36,782 nt of DNA from a virus (IMGVR_UViG_3300044825_002951:1-36782); one strand, 5' to 3'. Positions 7,811-14,403 are shown, counted from the stretch's first letter. The notes: generated by a model not told the origin, from the sequence alone. Translations and numbers: made by a program.

Positions 7811-8376
7811 TTGGGCTTCAACTTATCGATCAGCCCTGGCGGCGCCGTGACTATCGGGATCTCGCCCTCCAAGGCGGTTGACGATTTGATCGCCGTTTCC
7901 ATCCCGGCCCGGTCTAATATGCCAAAAGCCGCCTTTAGCGCTACCGCGTCATCTTTCGATTGCATAAGCTCAACCGCACGCGCTACCGCCGCCGGGCTGG
8001 ATAACTGCATAGTGGCAGCCGCCCCGGCCATCGCTGCCAGGGCCGCCCGATCCCTGGCGGGCCTAACCAATGATTCGATAGTCTCCAAGGCGCTGGCGAT
8101 AACCGGATCCTTACTCCATTTTTTATACCAAGTGTCACGGCTAACCGTGCCCGGCTGGCGAAAAACTGACGCGTCACTCTCACCCGCGATCCGGGCGTCG
8201 ATCAGCCGGGTAACGGTAAATCTCTTTTTGTTTCGCTCAGGCGGTTGGATCCGGTCAAGCTCACTTATGGCCATTTCCAGCCACCACGGATCGCCCTGGC
8301 CCTGGCCCTGGCCCTGGCCCTGGCTGCCATCGGTGGCAGCTTCGCCAGGCGGGCGGCTCTTCTTTTTTCTCGCCAT
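7807..8376 (-). CDS. terS: Terminase small subunit
   Basis: The 189-residue protein recognises phage DNA for packaging. A basic N-terminus (MARKKKSRPPGE) is followed by a GSQGQGQGQGQGD tract encoded by CCCTGG repeats. Next comes a helix-turn-helix-like region (FTVTRLIDARIAGESDASVF, then SRDTWYKKW) and a helical oligomerisation part. It overlaps terL by four bases. No Shine-Dalgarno site is visible; two 11-bp direct repeats occupy the region just upstream instead. The identity rests on position and domain pattern. Confidence 0.8.
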   Translation of the reverse strand: MARKKKSRPPGEAATDGSQGQGQGQGQGDPWWLEMAISELDRIQPPERNKKRFTVTRLIDARIAGESDASVFRQPGTVSRDTWYKKWSKDPVIASALETIESLVRPARDRAALAAMAGAAATMQLSSPAAVARAVELMQSKDDAVALKAAFGILDRAGMETAIKSSTALEGEIPIVTAPPGLIDKLKPK

Positions 8377-8380
8377 AAAA

Positions 8381-8402
8381 TCAGTAGGTTTTCAGTAGGT
8401 TT
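8381..8402. repeat. Two 11-bp direct repeats upstream of terS
   Basis: TCAGTAGGTTT occurs twice in tandem (8381-8391, 8392-8402), followed by a further TCA. It ends five bases before the terS start codon, in the position where a ribosome site would be. It is a candidate small-terminase binding (pac-like) or autoregulatory site. Confidence 0.5.
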
Positions 8403-8492
8403 TCAATCATGCTTATCGAAAAGGCGGCGGCGCCAGCCGCCCGCCTGGCAGCCGTTGAAAATCTTCGTTGCTATACGCAAATATAAAGCCCG

Positions 8493-8702
8493 CTACCGTT
8501 TGGCAGCTTGGGCCATCGCTTGGCGGATCCGGTTGGGCGTGCGGCCAATGTGCCACCAATCGCAAAATGGGCACTTATACGGCCATATCGTTGGGTTGTT
8601 TGTGCGGCGCCTGGCCCGGTATGCAACCGCCCTAGCGGCCTTTTCATCGTAGGGGCGTTTGTTGGTGCAACTTCGGCGCCGTAATCGTCGTTTACTGGCC
8701 AT
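8493..8702 (-). CDS. Small zinc-ribbon protein
   Basis: The protein has 69 residues and starts at the ATG at 8700-8702. A very basic N-terminus (MASKRRLRRRSCTNKRPYDEKAARAVAYRARRR) is followed by YKCPFCDWWHIGRTP, a Cys-X2-Cys plus His zinc-knuckle pattern seen in many small phage proteins near terminase or regulatory genes. It probably binds nucleic acid. It overlaps the preceding gene by 11 bases in the late operon. The exact role is unknown. Confidence 0.65.
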   Translation of the reverse strand: MASKRRLRRRSCTNKRPYDEKAARAVAYRARRRTNNPTIWPYKCPFCDWWHIGRTPNRIRQAMAQAAKR

Positions 8703-9246
8703 CTGTGCCCCCACGTGATTCTATAGCCCTGGCCATTTCACGGATCCGCCCTGGCCGCTGCCACCGCCAGATCGGGCGGTGCCAGAGTAACGCCCACGCG
8801 ATAACGGCCAGGGCCAGGGCGGATCCGTGAAACGCCAGGCGGCGGGTTAATGGTTGGGAACGTTGGAAATGTGATTCACCTGGATCCGTGATTCTGCCGG
8901 CCCGCTGGACCGTACCGCCAGATCTGGCGGTAGTGGCCGCCCTCGCCAGATCTGGCGGTAGGTGCCGGCTTTTACCGCCGGATCTGGCGGTACTCGATAC
9001 TGTTTGCGTGCGGTGGCTGGCAGCCAGGGCCGCCGCTGGGCGTTTTGCTGGCAGCCGGGCCAACATACTGGCCCAACGCGCAAACGGCCCACGGCGGGCC
9101 GCTGGCGGCGGTGGCGGATAATGAAAGGCTGGCAGCCCGGCCCGGTCAAACCACGCGGCCCACGCTTCGCGGGAGGTGCAACCGCTAGCGACGCGGTAAC
9201 GTTCTATACTGGCAAGTAATTCGCTTTTCGTTTGCTTTTCGTTCAT
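8692..9246 (-). CDS. Repeat-bearing protein with C-terminal membrane segment
   Basis: The protein has 184 residues and starts at the ATG at 9244-9246 with AGGA nine bases upstream. The first 40 residues (NEKQTKSELLASIERYRVASGCTSREAWAAWFDR) look like a normal folded helical segment. Residues from about 45 to 120 are encoded by the dispersed repeat module (9006-9127) and three copies of the 20-bp palindrome (8913-8992), giving TARSGG and PPDLA motifs. The end has a hydrophobic helix (AFHGSALALAVIAWALLW) and a basic tail. It is probably an original small gene invaded by repeats that stayed in frame. The function is not recognised. Confidence 0.55.
   Translation of the reverse strand: MNEKQTKSELLASIERYRVASGCTSREAWAAWFDRAGLPAFHYPPPPPAARRGPFARWASMLARLPAKRPAAALAASHRTQTVSSTARSGGKSRHLPPDLARAATTARSGGTVQRAGRITDPGESHFQRSQPLTRRLAFHGSALALAVIAWALLWHRPIWRWQRPGRIREMARAIESRGGTDGQ
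8913..8992. repeat. Three palindromic elements in a row
   Basis: TACCGCCAGATCTGGCGGTA (8913-8932), CGCCAGATCTGGCGGTA (8944-8960) and TACCGCCGGATCTGGCGGTA (8973-8992) follow each other inside the coding sequence of the leftward gene 8692-9246. The same trio spacing recurs at 14551-14628. Confidence 0.85.
9006..9127. repeat. Dispersed mosaic repeat, copy A
   Basis: This is a copy of a GC-rich block that begins GCGTGCGGTGGCTGGCAGCC and ends GTGGCGGATAATGAAAGG. Related copies lie at 14643-14766, 26646-26738 and 27575-27669. It is the only copy fully inside a gene (8692-9246) and the most diverged in the middle. Confidence 0.8.
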
Positions 9247-9265
9247 GCTTGCGATCCTGTAATCC

Positions 9266-9317
9266 ATTATACCGAAAAAGCCCATTGTCGGGCCATTAAT
9301 TTTAGAGTATCCTAAAA
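9266..9317. promoter_or_regulatory. Divergent control region with inverted repeat
   Basis: On the minus strand TATAAT (9271-9266) lies 20 bases before the start of the first leftward late gene. A perfect inverted repeat TTTTAG-6-CTAAAA (9300-9317) lies upstream, between the two divergent genes, and is a candidate operator. A clear -35 box is not visible, so an activator may be needed. Confidence 0.5.
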
Positions 9318-9353
9318 TCTCCAAACGTTGCGTAAATCTATTAAGGAATGGTT

Positions 9354-9599
9354 ATGCACCCACTTCTACCGGGCGCCGCCGCCATTGTACCCATCGTTAC
9401 CAATCACGCGCTGTATGCTCCGGCTTCAATCGCCATGTTAGAGATCTTGCGCCGATCTGTTTTTCCGGGCCTGGCCAGGCTGCAAACGGTAGGGCAAGAA
9501 AGCGAACTTGCAGAATTACGCTTTCATTTGCTGCAACTCCAATTTATGTTGGCCCAAATTGCCGACGTAGAACGCAATCAAAAAGGCGGCCAGGAATAG
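9354..9599 (+). CDS. Small protein of unknown function
   Basis: The protein has 81 residues. The start is the second ATG (9354), six bases after AAGGA; the ATG at 9348 is too close to that site. It has a hydrophobic N-terminal stretch (LLPGAAAIVPIVTNHALYAPASIAMLEILRR) and a C-terminal amphipathic helix (ESELAELRFHLLQLQFMLAQIADVER) likely to form a coiled coil. It is isolated, divergent from the late operon and convergent with the repressor operon. The function is not recognised. Confidence 0.6.
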   Translation: MHPLLPGAAAIVPIVTNHALYAPASIAMLEILRRSVFPGLARLQTVGQESELAELRFHLLQLQFMLAQIADVERNQKGGQE

Positions 9600-9625
9600 A
9601 TCTTATCTCTATCCCTGGCCGCCTT
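9579..9625 (-). terminator. Terminator at convergent gene ends
   Basis: A perfect 12-bp stem (AAGGCGGCCAGG at 9583-9594 with 9614-9625) is followed on the minus strand by a run of U. It ends the leftward repressor operon (stop at 9654) and overlaps the stop codon of the rightward gene. On the plus strand there is no U-run. Confidence 0.75.
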
Positions 9626-9653
9626 GCAAAACACTTACACAATAGTAAGCGGG

Positions 9654-9869
9654 CTACTGTAGTTTTTTGATCTTGCGCTGGCTGGCTGCCAGCCGGGCGC
9701 GCAAAATGCCAACGAAGCCGGGCCAGCCGGGATCGTTGGGGCGCTGGGCTATGTTGGCCCGTTCCGCCGCGGTTAATAGATGGGCGGCGGCGGCGGCCTG
9801 GATTGTGTCATACTGTGCGCGCTCTTCGGGCGTCATCATGGCCAAAAGATCGGCTAATTCATTCGCCAT
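9654..9869 (-). CDS. Small protein, last gene of repressor operon
   Basis: The protein has 71 residues and starts at the ATG at 9867-9869 after AGGGGGG. It is helical: MANELADLLAMMTPEERAQYDTI, then an Ala-rich helix and a basic C-terminus (LRARLAASQRKIKKLQ). It overlaps the preceding gene by 11 bases. No family is recognised. The net pattern suggests a small soluble protein that may bind nucleic acid through its basic tail. Confidence 0.6.
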   Translation of the reverse strand: MANELADLLAMMTPEERAQYDTIQAAAAAHLLTAAERANIAQRPNDPGWPGFVGILRARLAASQRKIKKLQ

Positions 9870-10173
9870 CTTGCCCCCCTTCGATCCGGTCAATAAGACC
9901 TTTGAAACGTTCTATAGTGGCCTCCAACGTGCCAAGCGCCAGGATCCGCGGCTTGGGCGTTTCCCACTCCCATTGTACGGGCGGATCGTCATCGGTTGGA
10001 TCACGATCCTGCAATAACGGCCCAACCGGGAACGGGCGCCAAACGCGCATAGCCCCGATCACCTCTTGCTTATCGGCCAGCCCTGCATAAGCGGCGGCGA
10101 TCCCTTCGTCAAGCTGGCGGGCGTATTCTGCCAGCAAAAGCCCCAAGTACTTATCATTTAGGGGATCTCTCAT
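9859..10173 (-). CDS. Protein of unknown function in repressor operon
   Basis: The protein has 104 residues. The start is the ATG at 10171-10173 with a strong AGGAGGGG site five bases upstream; the in-frame upstream extension has no site and reads through other genes. It is acidic, with a helical N-terminus (LLLAEYARQLDEGIAAAYAGL), a Trp/Pro-rich middle (RVWRPFPVGPLL, VQWEWETPKPR) and a C-terminal helix. It overlaps the previous gene by four bases (ATGA). The function is not recognised. Confidence 0.65.
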   Translation of the reverse strand: MRDPLNDKYLGLLLAEYARQLDEGIAAAYAGLADKQEVIGAMRVWRPFPVGPLLQDRDPTDDDPPVQWEWETPKPRILALGTLEATIERFKGLIDRIEGGQDGE

Positions 10174-10511
10174 TGCGGCCCCTCCTTTATTCCGCCGGCG
10201 CCATCGCCAGATCTGACGGTGGCGCCAAAATCCATATCTAGATCGGGATCGTAATCTGGCGGCGGCCCGATCTTTGGTGCCACCGCCCAACCGCCCAAAA
10301 GCCAACCGCCGTAAAATTCATCGACATGATCGATTACAAGCTTATGCAATTCATTGTGATCGACCTGGCCCGATCCGTCATCGCTACAGTTAAAGATCAG
10401 CGTAATCGGCTTCGTCTCTATTCCGCCGTGCGTGCGGCGGCGCCCTTTCCTATGGCGCTGGCGGCTGATCATGGCGTTAACCACAACCGGGATCGTTTTG
10501 TTCTCTTCCAT
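10170..10511 (-). CDS. Protein of unknown function in repressor operon
   Basis: The protein has 113 residues and starts at an ATG after AGGGG. An N-terminal beta segment (KTIPVVVNAMIS) is followed by a basic loop (RQRHRKGRRR), then ITLIFNCSDDGSGQVDHNELHKLVIDHVDEF. The DDGSGQVDHNELHKL stretch resembles an EF-hand-like acidic loop, though I would not call calcium binding from this alone. The last 15 residues include VRSGDGAGG, encoded by a variant of the dispersed palindrome (10204-10221), so the C-terminus was probably modified by it. Confidence 0.6.
   Translation of the reverse strand: MEENKTIPVVVNAMISRQRHRKGRRRTHGGIETKPITLIFNCSDDGSGQVDHNELHKLVIDHVDEFYGGWLLGGWAVAPKIGPPPDYDPDLDMDFGATVRSGDGAGGIKEGPQ
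10204..10221. repeat. Palindromic element, one-base variant
   Basis: ATCGCCAGATCTGACGGT, a copy of the dispersed palindrome with one changed arm base, lies in frame near the 3' end of gene 10170-10511. Its left flank (CCGCCGGCG) is shared with the copies at 14551 and 36417. Confidence 0.7.
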
Positions 10512-10514
10512 CTT

Positions 10515-10754
10515 TCACCCCTCTTGCTCTTCCATCTTTGCTATTTCGCTTTCTTGTATCTCGACTAACAGATCCGCCGCTTGGCAGCCCAACGCACGGG
10601 CCAGGCGGTTAACCGTTTCCAAGCTCATGCTTTCCCTTCCATTCAATCGGTATACATAGCCGTGCCCCAAGCCCGCCGCCTTGCCGAAACTTTCCAAGCT
10701 GCCACCCGCTAGGGCCGCTTTGGCCTTGGCTTGGCGCCCGCTGAAAACTAACAT
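10515..10754 (-). CDS. Cro/CI-type helix-turn-helix repressor
   Basis: The protein has 79 residues. The start is the ATG at 10752-10754 with AGGGGG nine bases upstream. It is a single HTH_XRE-like domain: SGRQAKAKAALAGGSLESFGKAAGLGHGYVYRL holds the helix-turn-helix, and LETVNRLARALGCQAADLLV is the classic closing helix pair. It is too short for a CI cleavage or dimerisation domain, so it is Cro-like or a minimal repressor. It faces an AT-rich region with an inverted repeat (10821-10839) and divergent early genes. It probably controls its own promoter and the rightward early genes, and possibly the capsid promoter, which has the same half-site. Confidence 0.8.
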   Translation of the reverse strand: MLVFSGRQAKAKAALAGGSLESFGKAAGLGHGYVYRLNGRESMSLETVNRLARALGCQAADLLVEIQESEIAKMEEQEG

Positions 10755-10785
10755 TGCAATCACCCCCTTTCTATATGATGCAATT

Positions 10786-10814
10786 AGGATAATGCAAACA
10801 TGATTATAATTCAA
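10786..10814 (-). promoter_or_regulatory. Promoter of the repressor operon
   Basis: Minus-strand -35 TTGAAT (10814-10809), 17-base spacer, -10 TATCCT (10791-10786). It lies about 30 bases before the repressor start and next to the candidate operator at 10821-10839. Confidence 0.6.
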
Positions 10815-10820
10815 TACTTT

Positions 10821-10839
10821 TATGTAACTACATTACATA
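10821..10839. promoter_or_regulatory. Candidate repressor operator
   Basis: This is a perfect 7-5-7 inverted repeat, TATGTAA-CTACA-TTACATA. A further ATGTAA half-site starts at 10861 and a TGTAAC at 10852. It sits between divergent transcription units. A candidate rightward -10 (TATGCT, 10874-10879) lies beyond it, without a convincing -35. Confidence 0.6.
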
Positions 10840-10923
10840 TTGAAAGCATTCTGTAACAACATGTAACTATAAGTATGCTAGAATTACGCCATAAGTTAAT
10901 TTTTTGGGATTCAAGGGGATTTT

Positions 10924-11136
10924 ATGACAACTAAGTCAATCTTTGAAGTAATTGATCGCAACACGGGTAAAAGCGTGATCCGCCGTGAACCAATTCCGTG
11001 TGTAGACTGGTTATATTTGGCCGCCTGTATGGTTATTCATGCGAACGGGATCGCCCCGGTGCCAACCGACGGCGGGCGCCGTTACACGGTAGAAAGCGAA
11101 GATCAAACGATTCACATCTACCGGATCGATACATAA
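10924..11136 (+). CDS. First rightward early gene, unknown function
   Basis: The 70-residue protein has AAGGGG seven bases before the ATG. It has mixed alpha/beta character: SIFEVIDRNTGKSVIRREPI, a hydrophobic helix with Cys (CVDWLYLAACMVIHANGIAPV), then two strands (RRYTVESEDQTIHIYRI). It is the gene directly to the right of the repressor operator, the place of cro-like or early modulators, but no DNA-binding motif is visible. The function is not recognised. Confidence 0.65.
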   Translation: MTTKSIFEVIDRNTGKSVIRREPIPCVDWLYLAACMVIHANGIAPVPTDGGRRYTVESEDQTIHIYRIDT

Positions 11137-11143
11137 TTAAGCC

Positions 11144-11169
11144 GGGCCAGCCCTCTGGCCCTTTCGTTT
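11144..11169 (+). terminator. Short intrinsic terminator / attenuator
   Basis: A 7-bp stem GGGCCAG-CCCT-CTGGCCC (11144-11161) is followed by TTTCGTTTC. It lies between the first and second rightward early genes and may limit early read-through. Confidence 0.6.
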
Positions 11170-11204
11170 CAATCATCTGTCATTCATTCAAAAAGGATCC
11201 TACA

Positions 11205-11666
11205 ATGCAAAACGCAACTTTTAACGCCATCCAAACCGGTGCCCACGTTGCCGATCTATTACTCAACGTTGGCCAGCCTGGCGATCTGGTTTCGGCCCTG
11301 CCCTATAACGAAGCGTTGGAACTGGCCCGCAACATTATCGCCAATGGTGGCGCTAGCGCTGGCCTTAGCGCCCTCAAATTTGCGGTAAAAAATGATATTT
11401 ACGAACTTTTGGAAAACGGCGAACAATACGAAGTACGCGTAACCTACCGCAACCCGACGGTTACCACGATCACGCGTCGCTACTCTAATTTCCTTATGGC
11501 GCTGGCGGAACTCCAACGCCAATATCATGAGGCTATCGGCTGGGTTAACGGGCTGGATCCGGCTTTCGTGTGCGAAAACGATCACCAATGGAATGGGCGC
11601 CGGGATCGCCAGGAAAATGAGATCCGGTTATGCGCCGATCTCGATAGCACATTAATTCGTTTTTGA
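11205..11666 (+). CDS. Early protein of unknown function
   Basis: The protein has 153 residues. The start is the ATG at 11205 after AAGGA; the frame is open further upstream but has no site there. It is helical with a Gly/Ala-rich middle (ANGGASAGLSALKFAVKNDIYELL), then EQYEVRVTYRNPTVTTITRRYSNFLMALAELQRQYHEAI. It has a polar C-terminus. No family is recognised. It is in a rightward early group of four genes. Confidence 0.65.
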   Translation: MQNATFNAIQTGAHVADLLLNVGQPGDLVSALPYNEALELARNIIANGGASAGLSALKFAVKNDIYELLENGEQYEVRVTYRNPTVTTITRRYSNFLMALAELQRQYHEAIGWVNGLDPAFVCENDHQWNGRRDRQENEIRLCADLDSTLIRF

Positions 11667-11670
11667 TCTC

Positions 11671-11692
11671 TCCAATTCCTATCCAATTCCTA
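11671..11692. repeat. Two 11-bp tandem repeats between early genes
   Basis: TCCAATTCCTA is repeated exactly twice in tandem just before the ribosome site of gene 11717-12079. No function is evident. Confidence 0.6.
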
Positions 11693-11716
11693 TCAACTTT
11701 CTCTAAGGGGTGACAT

Positions 11717-12079
11717 ATGGCTAGCATTTACGATGTTTACGAATTTTACTTGGAACCGCACGATCTACAGGGCCGCTCTCACGTTGTAACGATTGAAAGC
11801 GCCGTTGTTCGTGAGATTTTCAGCCCGATCAAGCGGGCCAATGAACCGGTGATCGTTGTTCGCTTTGTGGGCAAGAAAAAGGTAATGACCCTCAATAAGA
11901 CCCAAGCGGGCGCCATTGCAGAAGTTTGCAAAACTGATAATTTTGAAAAATGGGCGGGCAATAAGATCATGATTACGCCCGCGGATATCAAAGTAGGGCG
12001 CGAACAAAAGCAAACCATTGCAATCACGGCGCCCGAAACCGGCCCGGCCCCGACCGTAGATCAACCAACTGGCAAGTAA
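11717..12079 (+). CDS. Conserved phage early protein (ssDNA/replication-region type)
   Basis: The protein has 120 residues; AAGGGG lies seven bases before the ATG. It contains HVVTIESAVVREIF, then VIVVRFVGKKKVMTLNKTQAGAIAEV, KWAGNKIMITPADIKVG and KQTIAITAP. The order of strands plus the LNKTxA...I and W.GK.I..P motifs match a small all-beta protein common in phage replication or early regions. Its exact activity is not established, to my knowledge. The C-terminal 15 residues are Pro/Thr-rich and disordered. A GC hairpin lies right after the stop (12084-12109). Confidence 0.6.
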   Translation: MASIYDVYEFYLEPHDLQGRSHVVTIESAVVREIFSPIKRANEPVIVVRFVGKKKVMTLNKTQAGAIAEVCKTDNFEKWAGNKIMITPADIKVGREQKQTIAITAPETGPAPTVDQPTGK

Positions 12080-12083
12080 ACAA

Positions 12084-12109
12084 AACGGGCGCCCGCTTGG
12101 GTGCCCGTT
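12084..12109 (+). terminator. GC hairpin after early gene, weak terminator
   Basis: AACGGGCGCCC-GCTT-GGGTGCCCGTT forms an 11-bp stem with one G-U pair. It is followed by CCTATTTC rather than a clean U-run, so termination would be partial. Confidence 0.45.
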
Positions 12110-12136
12110 CCTATTTCACACGAAAGGATCTAACCT

Positions 12137-12685
12137 ATGATGTACAAAAATTATGCAATCGTTGTTCATAGCGGGCTTTTGGGCTGGTATTGTCGTTACT
12201 GGCGGATTGACAAAGTTGATCCCAATAGCGGGATCCCGCTTATGGAATATCAAACGCCCGTTGGGCGCGAAATTCGCCAACTTGCCATCAATGACGCGGT
12301 GTCCGCCGTCGATTTTATTATCCGTAATGAAAACCAAGCGGGCCAGGCTAGCCCGGATCCGCTAGATGTCGCGTACAATCGCCTATCCGCTGACCAATTC
12401 GACGAAGGATCGGCCCTGGCCCTTTATGATATCGCTTGCTCATTGCGCAGAATGACCCGGCTTACCGCGGTGGCTGGCAGCCAGGGCCAGGGCGGCCCCG
12501 TGCGCAATCCGCCGCCGGGCGCCGTTGTAATCGCCAGGCTTTTGGACGATATCACACGGGCGCTTACTGGAATGGAAAGCCACGAATTAGCCAGCGATCT
12601 GGCCTTTCAAGTTGACAGTTATAAGGCGCTGATAACGGCGGCTATCGTGCCCAAGCTACGGGAAATTTTAGAATCTCTCAAATAA
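12137..12685 (+). CDS. Last rightward early gene, unknown function
   Basis: The protein has 182 residues and starts with tandem ATG codons after AAGGA. It has an N-terminal beta segment (NYAIVVHSGLLGWYCRYWRIDKV) and then helices. A low-complexity insert AVAGSQGQGGPVRNPPPG (about residues 112-129) is encoded by the TGGCTGGCAGCCAGGG motif that also occurs in the dispersed mosaic repeat. C-terminal helices follow (VVIARLLDDITRALTGM). The stop codon lies inside the terminator stem. The function is not recognised. Confidence 0.65.
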   Translation: MMYKNYAIVVHSGLLGWYCRYWRIDKVDPNSGIPLMEYQTPVGREIRQLAINDAVSAVDFIIRNENQAGQASPDPLDVAYNRLSADQFDEGSALALYDIACSLRRMTRLTAVAGSQGQGGPVRNPPPGAVVIARLLDDITRALTGMESHELASDLAFQVDSYKALITAAIVPKLREILESLK

Positions 12686-12724
12686 GAAAGCCCGATCCGG
12701 TATACCCGGATCGGGCTTTCTTAT
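12682..12724. terminator. Bidirectional terminator
   Basis: A perfect 19-bp stem (12682-12700 with 12706-12724, five-base loop) has AAGAAAG/CTTTCTT at its base, giving U-rich tails in both directions. It ends the rightward early genes and the leftward lysis cassette. Confidence 0.9.
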
Positions 12725-12761
12725 GCAACTCCCTAATTACCATTTCGGGCGGAATGTAGCG

Positions 12762-12788
12762 GCGCCAGCGTTTAAGGCTGGCGCTTTT
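12762..12788 (+). terminator. Second, back-up rightward terminator
   Basis: An 8-bp stem GCGCCAGC/GCTGGCGC with a seven-base loop is followed by TTTTGCTT. It is in tandem with the terminator at 12682-12724. Confidence 0.7.
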
Positions 12789-12975
12789 GCTTGTATTTTG
12801 CCGGTGTATACTGGCCTGCATCCAGATTCCCAAGCGCCACCCGCATAAGAGGATCCCCAAGATAGGGCACTAGCCCCGGCTAATTATGCTAGCTTATGCA
12901 ATCCCGCCTATATGATGTGCTGGCCCTTCCATTATGCCACCGCCCCAAGCCACCCGCAAGTTATCCAATGAAACG

Positions 12976-13524
12976 TTAAAGCGTCTGATCGCCGTCGCTG
13001 GCCGCCTTGGGCCGCCTGGCCCGCTTGGCTGGCCCTGGCGGAAGATCGACGGCGGTAACGGGTTTACCAACGAAACCCGCGTAACGCATAGCGTCAACCG
13101 CGTCAATCATGGGCGCCGCGGCTGGCGTTGGCGTTGGCGCTGGCCCTGGCTCTGGCTCTGGCGTTGGGCCTGGCCCGGCTGGCCCGTCATCGCCGCCCGT
13201 GTCGCCATCCTCAAGCCAGGGCCGCCACCGCGTTTCGTTTAGGGTATAAACGGCCAGATTGATCAACTCAATCAAAAGCTTTTCCGGGATCCAGCGAAGG
13301 ATCCCCGCCTCTCTACAACGCAAGATCACCCAATCTAGTTTGGCTTTGCCCGCGTCACTGCCTAACATCTCTTCGGCGTCATAGATCAGCGATAGGATCA
13401 GATCGCGGAACTCTGCCAGCTTAGCGGGATCATTACCGTAGATCCATCGCTTGAACGCATAGACAAACGCCAGAAAGACCCCTACAAAAAGAAACGAAAT
13501 AACGATTGTCTGAATATCTGCCAT
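12976..13524 (-). CDS. Holin, LL-H type
   Basis: The protein has 182 residues. One N-terminal membrane helix (IQTIVISFLFVGVFLAFVYAF) is followed by the LL-H holin-like body: LAEFRDLILSLIYDAEEMLG, GKAKLDWVILRCREAG and IPEKLLIELINLAVYTLNE. A Pro/Gly/Glu-rich linker (TPEPEPGPAPTPTP) and a basic tail follow. The order membrane helix, GKxKxD helix and closing helix is typical of Holin_LLH, which makes inner-membrane lesions at lysis. It overlaps the next membrane gene by 43 bases. The long tail is unusual for the family. Confidence 0.75.
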   Translation of the reverse strand: MADIQTIVISFLFVGVFLAFVYAFKRWIYGNDPAKLAEFRDLILSLIYDAEEMLGSDAGKAKLDWVILRCREAGILRWIPEKLLIELINLAVYTLNETRWRPWLEDGDTGGDDGPAGPGPTPEPEPGPAPTPTPAAAPMIDAVDAMRYAGFVGKPVTAVDLPPGPAKRARRPKAASDGDQTL

Positions 13525-13886
13525 GTGGTCACCCCTTCATGAATTGTCAAAAAACGATAGATAGCCATTACATGGGCCGCCGTTGCCAAAAATAAAATAG
13601 CGCCCATCATGGCCCGCAATACTGCGATAGAATCCCGGTACTGATCGATAGACAAGGGCGGATTAACGCCCGTTGACCGGGCCAGCAAATAAACGATCAG
13701 GGCTTCGTTAAACCCAAGCGCCCAATCAAGCCCGATCAGCGCCTGGATCCAAAACGACATAGCACGCGGCATTAGAACAAGTTTTCTACGCACGATAAAC
13801 CAATAAGCCGCCTTGGCGAGTAGATAGCCCGTGAATAACGCGACGTTGGCGGGATAGATCAGATCTAACCATTCTAAATTTGTCAC
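13482..13886 (-). CDS. Membrane protein of lysis cassette
   Basis: The 134-residue protein has three or four hydrophobic segments: LIYPANVALFTGYLLAKAAYW, IQALIGLDWALGFNEALIVY, VLRAMMGAILFLATAAHVMA and possibly a last short one (WQIFRQSLFRFFL). It lies between and overlaps the other two membrane genes of the cassette. It could be a second holin or antiholin; no catalytic motif is seen. Confidence 0.65.
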   Translation of the reverse strand: MTNLEWLDLIYPANVALFTGYLLAKAAYWFIVRRKLVLMPRAMSFWIQALIGLDWALGFNEALIVYLLARSTGVNPPLSIDQYRDSIAVLRAMMGAILFLATAAHVMAIYRFLTIHEGVTTWQIFRQSLFRFFL

Positions 13887-14341
13887 AAGCCGCCGCCCCT
13901 ACCCAACCAAAGGATCAGAAATACCGCCGGGATCGCCAGGAATAAAAGACCCACAACCGCCAGGAAAACCCATTTGTCAATCGAAACATTATTACGCGTA
14001 TAACTAATTAACAGTGCTTCCATGTTGGCTATTCTCGCATCAAGGGCCGCCGCAAATTCAACTTCCTTTTCGATCCGCCTGATATCGGCCTTTAGATCCT
14101 TGACCTGTATTGTTAATCCCGGCTCACCAAGTTGGGATCCGCCTATGTATTGTTCAATTGTGCGGATCCGTTGCTTAGCGTCGCTTAATTCATCTAAGAT
14201 CCGTTGGGTTAAGTTATCACCCGGATCCTTACCTACCTCGATCTTCGTCAAGTCGCCGCCCGAAATATCCCCAATTTTGATCGGGCTATTCCTGATCGTG
14301 GATCTTCCGCTAGCTATTTCAATTTCTACTCCATCGCTCAC
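13883..14341 (-). CDS. Coiled-coil protein with C-terminal membrane anchor (XhlA-like)
   Basis: The protein has 152 residues. The start is GTG (14339-14341) with AAAGGGG five bases upstream. A polar N-terminus is followed by a coiled coil (QRILDELSDAKQRIRTIEQYI and VKDLKADIRRIEKEVEFAAAL), and one C-terminal membrane helix (WVFLAVVGLLFLAIPAVFLILWLG). This coiled-coil-then-anchor layout resembles hemolysin XhlA-type lysis proteins (family knowledge). It is the first gene of the membrane cassette. Confidence 0.65.
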   Translation of the reverse strand: MSDGVEIEIASGRSTIRNSPIKIGDISGGDLTKIEVGKDPGDNLTQRILDELSDAKQRIRTIEQYIGGSQLGEPGLTIQVKDLKADIRRIEKEVEFAAALDARIANMEALLISYTRNNVSIDKWVFLAVVGLLFLAIPAVFLILWLGRGGGL

Positions 14342-14403
14342 AATAGCCCCTTTCTCTATTTTTCAATTGTAAACAATCCGTTAGGAAAAATAAAGAAAAG
14401 ATA

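Noticed and set aside
7811-8398. 195-residue plus-strand frame covering terS
   Set aside because: It is the complement of terS in a GC-rich context, without a ribosome site or plausible domain.
8399-8492. 25-residue plus frame from the ATG at 8409
   Set aside because: No ribosome site and low complexity; probably chance.
12678-12860. 60-residue minus frame over the bidirectional terminator
   Set aside because: It is translated from the terminator stem and has no ribosome site.
12840-12975. A tRNA or other known RNA in the gap before the holin
   Set aside because: No cloverleaf or conserved T-loop could be found by eye here or in the other gaps.
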